A stretch of 64,000 bases of DNA, taken from Copromyces sp. CBS 386.78. Taxonomy: Eukaryota > Ascomycota > Sordariomycetes > Sordariales > Sordariaceae. A program made the position numbers and the translations under genes. The stretch is taken from the NCBI GenBank assembly GCA_030685235.1, contig MU839189.1, positions 89,016 to 153,015 on the forward strand, read 5' to 3'. The notes under the pieces were generated by a model, which made no database searches, had not been told where the DNA came from, and was given only the letters and a program-made list of their open reading frames with translations. Of the stretch, positions 45,188 to 57,940 are shown in pieces (within the stretch, counting starts at the first letter, position 1; each line of letters starts with the position of its first letter).

Positions 45188-47510
45188 AAAGAGAGGAGTG
45201 GTGAAGAAACGAAGTGTCATGGTGTCACTGGACTGGACATGGATGTACTGTTGTGCAGCCCGAACAGGCCCGAGCTTCCTGCGGTGCGGAGAAGCTGGAA
45301 GGAGCAAATCCGGAGTCGGGCGACCGGTACAGTAGCACTTGGCCTTTCATGCGGGCCCGGCCCACTTGCGTCTTTTTCACTTGCTGTCCCCGGCGTCGAG
45401 GGCATGCGGCTTGGGAGGCTCGGCCAGTAAAATCTGTACCGGATGCGGCCGGCTGTGCCTGCCATTGGCCGGACCAGTGACCAAGACGTTCCAGAACGTC
45501 ATCGTCAACAGCAACCCGCGAGTTGTATGTACCTGCGCTTGCGGTTGGTGGTGGTTGTCTCAGATATGGAGACTCTTTCCCCTTTTTTTTCCCCAGCACC
45601 TGGACTTGGGAGGAAAGAGCCTCCCTCAAGAGAAACCTGTGTGGTTTGAAGACTGCAAAAGGCAGATTCATAGCCGGCGGTTGTTTTTGCATTGACGATT
45701 CCAACACTTTCTCCATGTGATGCTTCCACTTTTCTCCCAATGCCCTGCTGCAAAGACTCTAGCGAGTCTAGGTATCCCAGGCTTCCCAGCGATTATCGTG
45801 ACCCCACCGGCTAGCACCAGGGGCGATGACACGATGAAACCCCACCCTGCCCACCTGGGACCCGACGTGGCAGTCTCTCTGCAGGTTGAGGCTCCTCCCA
45901 AAAAGCGACTCTGTGAAAATAATGCCGAAGGAGACTCGGAGAAGGAGTGAGAGAGAAGAATTGCACATCCGCCTGTGCAACATTTGACGATGACCTTGAA
46001 GGATCCAGCAACATCAGAATGGCCTCGTGAACCGTGAGATTCATTTCTGACAGCTCTCGGTGCCCGTGGAACCCCAGTGACGCCCAACTCCTTCCAAGTC
46101 TCTCTCGCATCCCAAAGTCCTTCACCATGTTTTGTTATTCGGAGAAGGAACCAGCTTTGAGCACTTTCATTCTGCCAGACACCGCCTGTTCTTGGGATGG
46201 AAGGACCCCCGGAATACAAGAGGATCATAGCCGAAAAAGCGCAGGAACGACCTGCGGGCCTGCGTTAGCTCTGAGGGGGAAAAGTAGGTATTGAATAAGG
46301 CGATGTTCCATGGCATCAACGTCTCGATAGGGAATGGGCACACAAGGGTACCTTCCATGCAAGACGGTAGCGGCATGGGGCTTGCGGAAGGCACGAGGGG
46401 TACGTACCAGTTCCACCACTCCAGGTCACTGTCAAAAGGAAGCCGACGACGTGTCAGGCCACTGCCCAGAGAAAGAAGCGAGAAAACCTAACCTTCACTT
46501 TCCGTTCCAACCCGCCAGTCCCCTCCATCTCTTGTCAAGATGGCAGTTGCGTGTAAAGCAGGCATGTTGTTGCCATTTTCGGGCAATCGGAAAGGATTGC
46601 GACAATTTCTGGTTTCTCTGAATTCTCTCCTCGGCTGTTAGAGTGTCTGGTGCCCATGCACGGCCGCCGGCGGCAGCAACTGCAATGACACTGCGGTATC
46701 TGCAAGACTGCAGTGCCCACTGCTTCAAAAAACAACTGGAAAACCAAATGGGGATCCAACTTCAACCAAGGCTAGACTGCCTCAAGACCGCAGCACATGT
46801 CCTGAAGCCTCCTACGCACATCTCCCATGCATCTCTTTGTCTCTCCAGTAGCGTGTGATCCGGAACAGTCCTCCATCTTGTCTTCACTTGTCTCTTTCAT
46901 CCTCTCTTCTTCGCTTTTGCCTTCTAGTGCCGTCCCATATGTCATTGTTTACTTGCTCCTGACTCGTGCCCTTTACGTCACCAGCCACTTACTCAAACCA
47001 GCTATTCCAACTACCTCTTCGAACCGTCATCAACCTCCCTTCAGGAGACTACACAGTTTTAATACAGCACCGCGGCGAAAACCAGAGAGCTTGACAAGGA
47101 CTCGACAACCACCCGCATCATCATCTCCATGGGCCTATGGACCCGGACAGGCAAGACAGGCCCTGGATTTTCCCGATTTTCCAGTCTACTTTCCACCTTT
47201 CCCGCAATCCAAGCCCCTTCCAACCCCACCCCGCCTCGTCTAGTTGTACCATTGCCGACGTCCTCATTGGCCCATGACCAAGTTGTGGCCAAGGTCAACG
47301 TCCTTTGAGCAAAAGGGAAGCTCCGTTCGAGGGCACCAGGCCCGTCCGGGGCTCGTCGGCCACCGTCTCCAGTCCCCGCTTGGCAGCCCTAGACGCCGGT
47401 GGACGCCTAGGACGCCCTAGTCTGCTAGCTTTATGCGAACATTTCTTCACGACCCCGTGTGAACCCACCAAGGATAGATCCTGGATCTCCAAGTCCACGC
47501 TGCCGAGGGA
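45188..47510. other. Intergenic region upstream of the giant repeat protein
   Basis: About 2.3 kb. Many overlapping open frames exist on both strands, the longest 186 codons at 45668-46228 (minus), without any recognised feature. The last 700 bp, C/T-rich with small open frames, probably include the promoter and 5' leader of the gene that starts at 47511. Confidence 0.45.
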
Positions 47511-50500
47511 ATGGCATGGTGGGACTCGTCGCGCCGGAGCCTCGGTGCTTCACTGAGATCCAAAAAACAACATCCTCCTGTTGTCGAACCTCCAGCCCCT
47601 GCTCCTACCGGTCCTCACCAAAAGCCTCGCCATATCGGCACACACACTGTCCCGCCTCACTTGACCATGGAACTGGAGAGGGCCCTGCTATCGCCCATCA
47701 CAGAGGAACAGCCCGTTGTAACAACGCTAGCAGAGGCAACAAACACCGGCCCTCTCGTTGTCCACGTCCATATCCAGTTCCACGACCAGGACCTTCACTC
47801 GGTCACTCACAGCCAGACCTATGTTAGCTCGCCATACTTCGAACCTACGGGGAGGATATGCAATGGCTTGCTACGGCGCATCGAGCACTGCTCCGAAGAG
47901 CTCATCACCCGGACCGACCCCACGGCCCTCGAGGTGATCAGGGAAGGGACCCACGACCGCAAACCCTTGCGCTTCGAACTCACCTATCGCGTCACTAGAG
48001 CTGGATGGATGGGTGAATGGGCCGTCAGGACGTACAGGTCTTATCAGCAACGGCCCTTGACAGCGGCGTCGGCCAAGGATGTCATCATCGCAAGTCACGA
48101 GACGATAGGCATGTTTTTTCGACGACATGACAGTGATTTTCGATGGCTGGGGGGCTCTGTTCTCGATGCGACTACCGAAACCGCCGAATCTTCTCTAGAG
48201 TCAGAGGTTGGACAGATTTCGCTCGGTGCTGTTCCCTCACCCCGATTTGTCGAGGAGTCCCAGACTTTCGAATCCGTCCCCGGTTACAGTATCGAGGTCG
48301 CCTTCCGACACAGGAACCCACGACGACTTATTCCAGCTTTCAAGAGGGTGGTCAAGGTTTACAGCAAACAGGTGACACCTCTCACGGCTGAGATGGGCAG
48401 AGATCTACTGGCCAGTGGAGCGGAGGCTATTAACCGCAGCCTAGGCCTCAGGAAACAGAAGCTTGAAATTCATGCGCAGCAATGTTCAACGATGACATGC
48501 CAGCATCGCGACAGCACAGCCCTCAACATCGACGTGAGGATAACAAACGGAATGGGGCCTTCTCGCAACAACCTACAGCGCAGCATAAGGAGCAGTCTCT
48601 CGTTATTTCACGATTCCCACGGCGAGGATTTTGTAAGAGATGTGGAAGAGTCCCTCGAAGATGTCACACAGGCGATCGATACCCAGATCAACCAAACAAA
48701 CGATTTCGAGTTTACGATAGTCGAGTTGAAAGGGGTGAAATGGTCGGTTCAGGAACCGGCGACGTTCACAGTGGGCGCTTCTGCATCGCACGGGCGGCGA
48801 GATATCCAGGCGGTTTTGGACCGTATCCAGACCGGCATCGGTGATGTTCTACAGGGGCACAACACGGCTGTACGTGTCAATGCACGGAAACGGGGACATC
48901 TGGTGTTCCAAGAGGTGATACAAACACATGAGATACCCGAAAGGTTGAGAGAGACTTTCCAATCATCCGAGGAGGAACGGTCTGCCCTTACATCCAGGCT
49001 CAAGGAACGAATACAGAGGGATATAGATATGATTTTCAAGGACACCTGCTCAATCGACGACATTGCGCTAGAAGAGGAGGAGAGGCACCCTCATCCAATC
49101 GAGGTTCCGCTCTCACCGGGTCTCTCAGTTGAGTGGCCTGAGAGACAAAACGGGCCATCACTAGAATTCCCCCATTTATCGGCAAAGACTTCGACCGAGC
49201 GAATAAACGACAACCCATTATCCTTTGTCAAACGCACATTCTCTCTCAAACGGCGCTCCACATCATCACTGAGGCAAAGTCTACGATCTATTGCTAGCAG
49301 CAGATCAAGTCTCAACAGCCATGACGACACCTACTCTGTTGATATCCCACATTATCCCGAAGTGCCAGCGAGGCCGGTATCTCCCACTCCGGCTACATCA
49401 ACAAAGTCGTCAAAAAAAAGGTTCAGCCTCAGCAAGAAAATCTCCAACATGTTCAAATCGAAAGACTCCAAAAGCGACTCGAAAAGCGAAGCGAAAACCG
49501 AAACCAAGAGCGAGTCGAGCTCGAAGCGCCGGTTTTTCAGGTCATCCTCCTCCAAAAGTGCCAATGCAGCACCCGCAGCACCTGCAGAGCCAAAGTTAAT
49601 GCGAGCTCACAGCACCATGGAAGGAAGCGGCGGTCGGACGCTGCATCGCCCTACGCGTTCGATGACGTCGAATTCATTAGGTAGAGGTAGCTATGACGCC
49701 ACTCATGCCGCAAGAGCATCTGTTGAACACCCTCGGTCCTTCCAAGCAGCAACCCCAAACCTGGCGAACAGGCACGGATTTGCATCCAAAACTTTCGAGA
49801 CATATCCACAACCGACAGAACCGCGATGGTCTGTTGATCGTTTGGAACGACCCGTAATGGATACTCCGCAGCTTTATGAAGATGCCAAAGAGTTCCCCGA
49901 TCAACTGCTCACTCCGGGGCTCACGACACGAAGCACCGACACCCCTCATACTTTCCATTGGTTGGCGAGCCCCGGAGCCGACGCATACTCTACGGCACCG
50001 TCTACACCCGCGTTGAGTTTAGGTGGAGAGTCTTCGCCAAGGCACAGCTTGTTAATAAGCCCGATACATGTGAGGCATCCAGAGTTGAAGGATAATACTT
50101 CGAGCGATTTTGAACCTGAATCTGAGCCCGAGGAGTCCGAGATCGGGACGGGCGTGACTGCGGCAGGCACTTCGGTCGCGGCGGAGACGGAACTTTTGGA
50201 GCCTCCGGAAGATGAGGTGCGATCTATTGTCTTCGCGCCCCAGGAATACACTACGCAACCCGAAGAACTAGCTGGCGGGTCCGAAGGAGAAGAAGAAGAA
50301 GAAGAAGAAGCTGTCAAGCCAGAGTCTCATGATGTTAGCGCGACTATCATCTCGGTAGAAGACACCACGGCTACGCCGTCGGATCTGCACAGTGAGCCAC
50401 CACCACCACGATGATCATTTTCCGTATAGCGCAATTATCTAACTCTTGCACCCAGAAACAGAACCGGAGCCTATAGGATCGGGCGAGACACTTGCTTCTG

Positions 50501-53500
50501 AGAATCAACAATTCGGAACCGAATCTGCACCATTGTCTAATGAGACTGCGCCTCAAGAGTCGGACTTCCCCAACCCTGATATCCGCCCCCAGCAGGCCAA
50601 TCATGAGACAACGGTCTCTGTGGATGCCCGCGATGCAAATTCGGAAACAAAGCCGGCTCCAGATAATGGGACCGAAGTGCAAAATGTTCCCGTGGTCCAG
50701 AATGAAGAAAGGGTGGCTGCAACTGAAACCGACTATTTCAATAATTTTGAGTCTCTTGTCGAAAGCAAACCGACCGCCGATGTCATCGGCCCCGATACTA
50801 ATGCGACTGAAGCAAATGACGCGTCCGCCTCGCTGGTTGATAACGCTGCCGATGATCTGGCCGGCCTAGTTGCGGAACCGGCGATCACCCAGTCCGGGCC
50901 CGAGGAGGACAAAACCGAGCATCAACATGACCAGCAATTCGACGCACAAGTATCCGACGTCGAGGATGTGCCGCCTTCCTCTACCGAGGAGGTTGCTCAT
51001 GATGACCAACCGGCTGTGAACGAGTTTCAATCCGGTCTCGAAGAACAGACTGCTGAGCTGGATACTCGCGAGGCTGACGCCGTCGCAAGCGAAACCCGTG
51101 ATGGGCCCCCTTCAACGGATGAAGTCACCCAAGATCTCAATGATAATGTTCCTGAAGATGAGGAGGTCGGCGCACCTTCAGCGGAAGAAACAAGCCCTGA
51201 AGTAGATGCACCCGAAGCAGGAGAGGATAACATCAAACCCCCTACTGAGGATCTGAAGCAGAATGGTTCCGTGGAATTCCCAAGTGACGTCCCCGAGCCT
51301 TCGGTTGCGGACCATACTATCTCTGAAGCATCTGGGGAGCCCGTGGAAGCCAGGGAAAACATGGTTCAGACGGACACATCAAGCGAGGAGTCTGTCTCCG
51401 AACATGACAAGGAGTCCTCCGAGCTCGCAGACGGTGACAGTATCTCCCCCGCCGAGTCCGAAACATTCGTTGAGGATCAAGAGGAAGAAGATATGATCAA
51501 TACCCTAGCATCAATTCACATCTCCAATACCGACAAAGCTACCAGCCCGAGTGCCAAGGGTCATCACGTTTTCTTCCCCTGGACGACAAGTGCCGTTGGT
51601 CCCGCATCAGAGCTTCTCGAGTCCAACAGTCAGCACCTTGATGGGAGTGCACTGGTGGCGCACGTAGAGATCCCTGATCTTGAAATTGGGAAGCCATCGG
51701 GCCTTGAATCAAAGGACGTAGAAAATATCCTCGGTCCCGTATCGGTGCCCGTCGAGTCCAAGGACGATGTCCACTTCGATAACGACGCATCCGAGATCCC
51801 CGATGAAATACCGAACAACCTCAAGCAAACGGATTTGGAGTTTGGTGAGAAGGATCGGCCTCACTCCCCGGTTGACATAAATCTCCTTCAACCTTCTGAA
51901 GCGTTGGACTCCAAGCCTGAAGGTCTTGATGTGTCTGAGGGCCCTGAAGTAGCGCCAGAGTCTCCCAGTATCCAGGAGACTGACCATGTCCACATCGCAC
52001 CCGAAGCCCCTCTTCCCTTTGGCGAGGCTGTTCCCCTTGAGGAGGCTCCCGGTGCTCGACAAGCTCAGAAGCCGGAAGTAGCCCTACCAGAGGTTGACAG
52101 GGCTGACGAACCAGTGGCTCTGACTACTGTAGAGGAGGCTCCGGATGCAGATGAGGACTATGAACTGTCTTTTGGTACAGTCGAAACAGCGGCAGATATC
52201 GATGCTGTCGAAGCTGTTGATGATGTCCAGCATGTCGAGCACGTCGAGGATGTCGGGCCTACCTCTGAGACTACCTTTGAAGCCTCGGATTCACAAGAAG
52301 ACGAAAAGCTCGAGGTCAGCGCCACTGAGCTGGACGTGGCTGCTCAAAATGTCGGCGATCTTGAGGAGCGCGAACAGCCTTTCGTCAGCATCTCAGACGT
52401 TGTTGTGCATGGCCATGCTTCTGATGAGGTCTACGATAATTGGGATGTTGACGTTGACGAGAAGCCTCACCTCGATGAGAGGGACACAGAGTATCGTGAT
52501 CCCACTTTCCCCCAGTTCTGGCCCAATTCTTCCTTGGTCTTCATTCCGTTCGCCCATCATGAGGCCCTGGACAACGACACTGAGCTCTCTTATCCCGATT
52601 CCATGTCCACCAAGGATGTTCCAGCTCTCGGCGTAGAGACAGTTGAGCATCGCGACCCAACTCTACCGCAGTTCCGCCTCAACGACGTCCTCGAGACTGC
52701 CGCTCGTTCTTATGCCGTTAGTGAGGCTGCAGAGGCGGACTTAGAGGCTTGCGAACCTACTGAAGCAGTTAGCGATCGTGTCGAAGAAAACGCCGATTAC
52801 CGCGACCCCACACTGCCACAGTTTGGTCTCAACGATGTCCTCAAAACTGCTCCTAGCTTTTCTGCCGTCAGTGAGGCTGCTGACGAGGGCTCTGAGGCCG
52901 GTGAACCTACCGAAGCTATCAACAGTTGTGTTGAAGAACGGGCTGATCACCGCGATCTCACTATGCCCCAGTTCCGGCCTCATGTACTTCTGCAACCGAC
53001 GCCTGGAAATCAGCGACCCTCGGTTTCTCCTGTGATGGCGGAGACGGATGGATATGAGGAGCCACCAGCTTCAGTCATCGATGAGACTCCGGTCGAGGCT
53101 TTCAAGCCTAGTGAGGATGATCTCGATTGTCGTGACCCTACCATGCCTCAATTTCGACCCAACTCATTTGGCAGTGTTCGCACTCCCTACATCTCCATTG
53201 TGATGGCTGAGACGAATGGGCATGAAGAGCAACCGGTATCACTACTTGATGAGACCCCTATTGAGAATGTCCAGCCTGGCGAATGTGATCTCGATTATCG
53301 GGATCCTACGATGCCTCAATTCCGACCTAACCCGTTTCGCGTTGTTCGACGCCCATCGGTTTCTGTTCTGCTGGCAGAGGCTAATGGGTATGAGGAGCCA
53401 CCGGATTCACTCATCCATGACATCTCGGCCGAAGCACTTAAGCCTGACGAAGTCGATCCTGATTATCGTGATCTTACGATGCCTCACTTTCGGCCAAACT

Positions 53501-56500
53501 CAACGCCTGGAAGCGTCCACATTCCCTCCGTCTCTGATCAACCAGTCGATGGGCAAGGAGAGCAATCTCATGTGCCCGCCGAAGATGATAATAAGGAAAT
53601 TTCATCTCAAGGTGATCAAAGCGCCGAGTACCGCGACCCAACAATGCCTCAATTCAAGCCGAACTGGGACGGTCCGGAGTTACCTCGCCTCAGAAAAGCT
53701 GGCGCTGAGCAGCCTACACAAAAGAATGTCGATCTGACCATTATTGGGCCTATAGAGACTGAGAAGGGCGAGGATGCAACTACCGAAATCCTCGCAGAAG
53801 ATACAGAGTCTTCCGAGCAGCTCAATGAGTCCGCTCAGTTTGAGCATGTCGAGACTGAAGCTCCTGACGCTAAACAAGTTCGGGAAGCAAAGCTCGTGGA
53901 GGTAGAAGCTTCTGAACACATCCAGCCTGATTCTGCCCCTGCTACTGAATCTATGGTCGACACTCATTCCGTCACTGAGAATGAAGATGCCGAAGTTGAG
54001 CCCAGTCAGCCTGCTAACGTGGGCTCCCAACCTCGACTTCAGTCAATCACTGAGCAATCTCAAGAAACCCAGGAGGCGGAGCTCTCCCGAGACCAGTATG
54101 GCACTCTTTTTGAGCCGGTTGACCCCAGATCCGCTACCGAGGATGGCAAGATCGAAACCGGTGCCACTAAGCTGTCCGAGATTGATTCCGAGTCTGCGTC
54201 CGAGCCAGCTTTTGAACCAACTTCGATGGACATTCCAGCCACCCAGGAGGAGGAACTTTACCAGGATCAGTATGATGCACTCTTTGAGCCGAGAGAAGAG
54301 CACGGTCTGCAAGTGACTGCGCATGAGGCAGCGCTCAAATTCCCGGAAGTCCCGAAGATCATCCAGGTGGACTATCGTGACCCAACGATGCCTCAGTTAT
54401 GGCCCAACGCAGTCATGACATCCTCTCCAATCTCTGTCCCTAAAAGAGTACAAGAACCAACTGAGGAGATCAATCCTGACTACACCGTTGAGCGTACCAT
54501 GGATGTTCTTGATCAACCTGAAAGCGAAGAGAAAGCGGGCCCAAATGAAGAAGTCGTCGAACAAGCAATCGATCTGAGCGAGCAAGTTCTTGAGCAATTT
54601 GGCCTCGAGGCTGAACAGACGGAAGACCTCCTTGAGCAGCTCGAGACCGAACAACCCGAACGCGCCAAGGAGTTTCTCGAACATCTTGTCAATGAACATG
54701 CTCTCGAAGAAGCCGAGACTATCCTTGAGCAGGTTGAGGCCGAGGCTGAACAAACAGAGGAGCTCCTTGAGCAGGTTAATACTGAACAGGCCGAGCGCGT
54801 CAAAGAGCTGCTCGAGGAAATCGCTACTGAGCATGCTCTGGAAGGAACCGACAATGTTCTTGAGAAAATCGAGGCCGAGGCTGAGCAAATTGAGGAGCTT
54901 CTCAAGAAACTCGACACTGAGCAAACCGAGCGAACCCTTGAGATCGCGCAAAACCTCGAGATCCAGCACTCACTCGAGGAGAATGAGAAGGCGCTTGAGC
55001 AACTTGACAACGAAGTCGAACGCACTGAAGAGCTCCTTGAACAGGTCGATGCTGAGCAAATGGAGAGGGTCGAAGAGCTCCTCGACCAGCTTGAGGCAAA
55101 GAAGGAGATTGAGCAAAATGAGGCAAGTCTCGAAGACATTGATGCCGAGGTCGAAAGGAATGACGCGCTGCTCGAGGAACTTGATGTCAAGCAACATGAA
55201 CGCGCAGAGGAGAATCTCGAACAACAAGAGTCTCAGCCAGAAGGGCCCCAGCAAGAGGTCATTCCTACTGGTACGGCTGAGTCAAAAGAAGAGCCCGTCA
55301 ATCCCAGCACCGAAGTCCCTGAGTCGTTCCTGGATGAATTCCCCGAAGACAAAGAACAAACTGCCCCTTCGGTTATTCTTCCTACTGAAGCTGAGGTCGC
55401 GGAGGTTGCTGCTGAGGTGCCACCTGCGTCCCTCGAGCTCGTGTCTGAGCCATCTACTATTGAGCAAGCTGAGTCCGGTACCACTGAGATGCAAGATACT
55501 CGATGGCCAACTGTCACCCTGAGTGACATTCAGGATGTTCAACTTGAGCATCCCGGGATCGAGCTCGCCAATCTCGAAGATGAAGGTCTCGAGGATGCCG
55601 ATGTGGAATCCGATGTTCCTGCAGTTGAACCTACCACTGGTCCCGTCATTGTCAATTCCGACGCGTGGATTGAGCATACTGATATCGGAGATGCCGTTCT
55701 CGAAACTCCTGTCCCTGTTGTTCAGCGAGTCGTCGAGGAGACTTCTACCCATGAGCCAATGACCCAAGAAGTCCGGCTCGAATTCCCCAATATTGAGTAC
55801 GCCAACCTTGAAGATGAGGGCCTCGAGGATAGCGAGTTGCTGGCAGACACCACTGCTGCTGAACTCGCGGTTGAGCCAGTCGTTATCAACTGCGACACCT
55901 GGGTTGAGCATGCCGACGTTGAGGATGCTGGTGTTTCTGCCGGTGGGGAGGCTACCATGGGATCGATCGTGATCCCCGTTCAATCGGCACACGAAGAAAT
56001 ACCCGCGAAAAGATCTGACGCAAATCACGATGAATCAACGCTCATGGCAGAGTGTGTCGCTAAGCCAGATCTTGAGAATCTGGCTTCCAATCAATTCGAG
56101 CAAGAGATCAGCACCAACGAGCCAAAGTTCGATAACGATATCAAGGAGGAGGAGCTCTCGGCTAGTCAGGTTTTGCTTGCGCAAGATGTGGATCGTGACG
56201 AGCAAGTTAATCTTTCCGAAGTGGTTGATCGAAGCTTGGGTGATACTCTTGGTGCTGAAGACACGGATGACTCGACTGGAGATGTGGATACACGCGATGT
56301 CGAGGGGGTCCTTAGAGTTGAGTCGCTTGATAACCTCATTCGATCCGCGGAGGCTGTCGAGAGGAAGCTGAGAGAACTCCCCGGAGTTGAGCCTGCCACT
56401 AGCGATAATGAGAAGACTCAGGGCGAGGAAGTGACACCGGTTCTGGAGCCAGTCGAGGAACCATTGCCCCCGGCACCCGAAGCGATTGCCGAGGAGACTG

Positions 56501-56970
56501 GAGACTCTGAGAAAGCTCCGCTTGCCATCCCCACGGTCAAGCAGGAGGATGTGATTGCAGACCAAGAAATGCTTCAAGACATCCCCGCAGTTGCCCTTCC
56601 TGACCTGTGTCTTCTTGAAGAGGTCGCTCCCCTCGAGCCTGTCTCTGCCCCGGCAATCGGCCTCGTCACTAAGAAGCCAACAGAGCCAGCCCAGCAACAG
56701 TTTGACATTCCCAACCCCCGTCAAGCATTCGGGGTCAGTCCTCGCGGCTCTGTCGACACCATCCGTGACTCGGATGTTGATGAGGAGGAAGCCCCTGAGC
56801 TATACGCTCCTCCTCCCACGGCTGGTTTCTTCGGCTTCCATCACTATCACGAGAACAAGTGGGCTAAAGTCGGCTTGCTCGATGCCTTGATCAACTCAGC
56901 TTCTCGTCGCTTCAGTCTCCCCCTTCAGGCGTTGTTGCATCGCAGACACAGGTCAAATGCTGCTCAATAA
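47511..56970 (+). CDS. Giant repeat-rich protein of about 3131 residues, two exons
   Basis: Exon 1 is 47511-50391, exon 2 is 50456-56970. The 64-nt intron has donor GTGAGC, branch point CTAAC and acceptor CACCCAG; the downstream frame lacks a nearby ATG, so joining is well supported. Residues about 50-520 are globular, with two related blocks containing 'RICNGLLRRIEH' and 'FRHRNPRRLIPAFKRVVKVY'. Residues 580-720 are Ser/Lys-rich and basic ('KKRFSLSKKISNMFKSKDSK'); poly-Glu lies at about 924-932. From about 960 the protein is acidic and repetitive: nine RDPTMPQF-type motifs (about 1640-2267), a DQY..LFEP pair, a coiled coil (about 2323-2556), and a duplicated 78-residue module with ANLEDEGLED. 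The C-terminus is compact and basic ('FFGFHHYHENKWAKVGLLDA', then RRHRSNAAQ). No signal peptide or membrane span. Function unknown; a scaffold role is inference. Confidence 0.87.
52486..54411 (+). repeat. Nine copies of an RDPTMPQF-type motif in the giant protein
   Basis: Codons for [YHC]-R-D-[PL]-T-[MLF]-P-[QH]-[FL]-x-[PL]-N occur at 52492, 52648, 52798, 52948, 53128, 53296, 53464, 53629 and 54373. The first eight are spaced 50-60 codons apart, so this is a degenerate tandem array of roughly 55-residue units; the ninth stands 248 codons further. The motif core is far better conserved than the acidic linkers between copies, implying selection on the short motif itself, for example as a binding site used many times. 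Confidence 0.9.
54541..55240 (+). repeat. Coiled-coil repeat array in the giant protein
   Basis: About 233 codons encode Leu/Glu-rich heptads built from recurring blocks such as 'EQTEELLEQVNTEQAERVKE' and 'EHALEEAETILEQVEAEAE'. Each block of 40-45 residues recurs about five times, with Leu at regular a/d-type positions. A long parallel or antiparallel coiled coil is expected. Confidence 0.85.
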
Positions 56971-57940
56971 ATGACCTTGATTGGCTTCAATGAGCCCAAC
57001 GAAACAAAAGAAAAACAATAAGCCAAAAACAACGAAATGGGATAAATGGATGGGTGAAGGAAAAGGCATTGGAAAGGTTCACAGTTGACACATGCTTCAA
57101 ACACGGGGAGGGGAAACAACAATCCCGGTTTTTCTGTTTTGCATATACACATACCTCCCTCCGCTCTCGATACACTGACTGCATGTTTATGGCTCTGCAT
57201 TGGGCGGTCTTTTGCTCACTCGTTCCAACGAATTTGTATATTTACTGGGTTTTCAATGGTGGGGGGATTGGATTTTTGGAATTCGGCGTTTTGCATTCAT
57301 GATATACCACACGAAACTAAATGGATGGTTGGGGATGATGGGGCATGGTAATACGGGGAAAGGCAGGCTTCTACACAATTATCATTATATACCACTTTCC
57401 TATGAGACACACATGAAACGGATGGGAAAATGGGAAGACGGATGAAAACAAAAAGAAGATAAACGACGGGATAGAATGGATGGCAGACAGCGCGAATCGA
57501 GTCAAGCAGCAATAGCAGCATTTCTTTTATGACATAATGTTTTTGCGTTGTACAAGTAACAAGAATTCCATGAACTTAACGAAACAGGGCGGAAGGAATT
57601 GTTATCATGGGGTATGGGAATGACCATGGCGATGGAGAGATGGAATTAGGGAAGAATCAAATACTAGTATCGGTTTTGTTTAGTGAGAAAAGCAGCTTAT
57701 TTGATGTGCACTCTGGGATAGGGCGAGTGTTGATAATTACAATGGTGGCGGTTCTCATCCAACGGAGCTTTTAAAGAAGGATATGGTTTATTCGCGCCAG
57801 ACGTCTAGCCCCATGTACAGTCCCAACTCGACACTGATGGCAAACACAAGGGCATCAGTTTCGGCTTCAAGCTCTCTTCACTATGAGTGACGTCTGACCA
57901 GAACTTCATATGCTAACTCCTGCAAACCGTCATGCCTTAA
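56971..57940. other. Convergent intergenic region
   Basis: Nearly 1 kb between the stop codons of the giant gene (+) and sec20 (-), containing both 3' ends. It is moderately AT-rich with GGGGAAA and ATGG words. Small open frames are not supported. Confidence 0.5.

Noticed and set aside
54397..54969. Long antisense frames within the giant gene
   Set aside because: They arise from the biased, repetitive Glu/Leu codons of the sense strand (GAG/CTC read as CTC/GAG) and have no independent support.
50446..56970. Second half of the giant gene as a separate gene
   Set aside because: It has no ATG for roughly 300 codons, while a good 64-nt intron joins it in frame to the preceding open frame.
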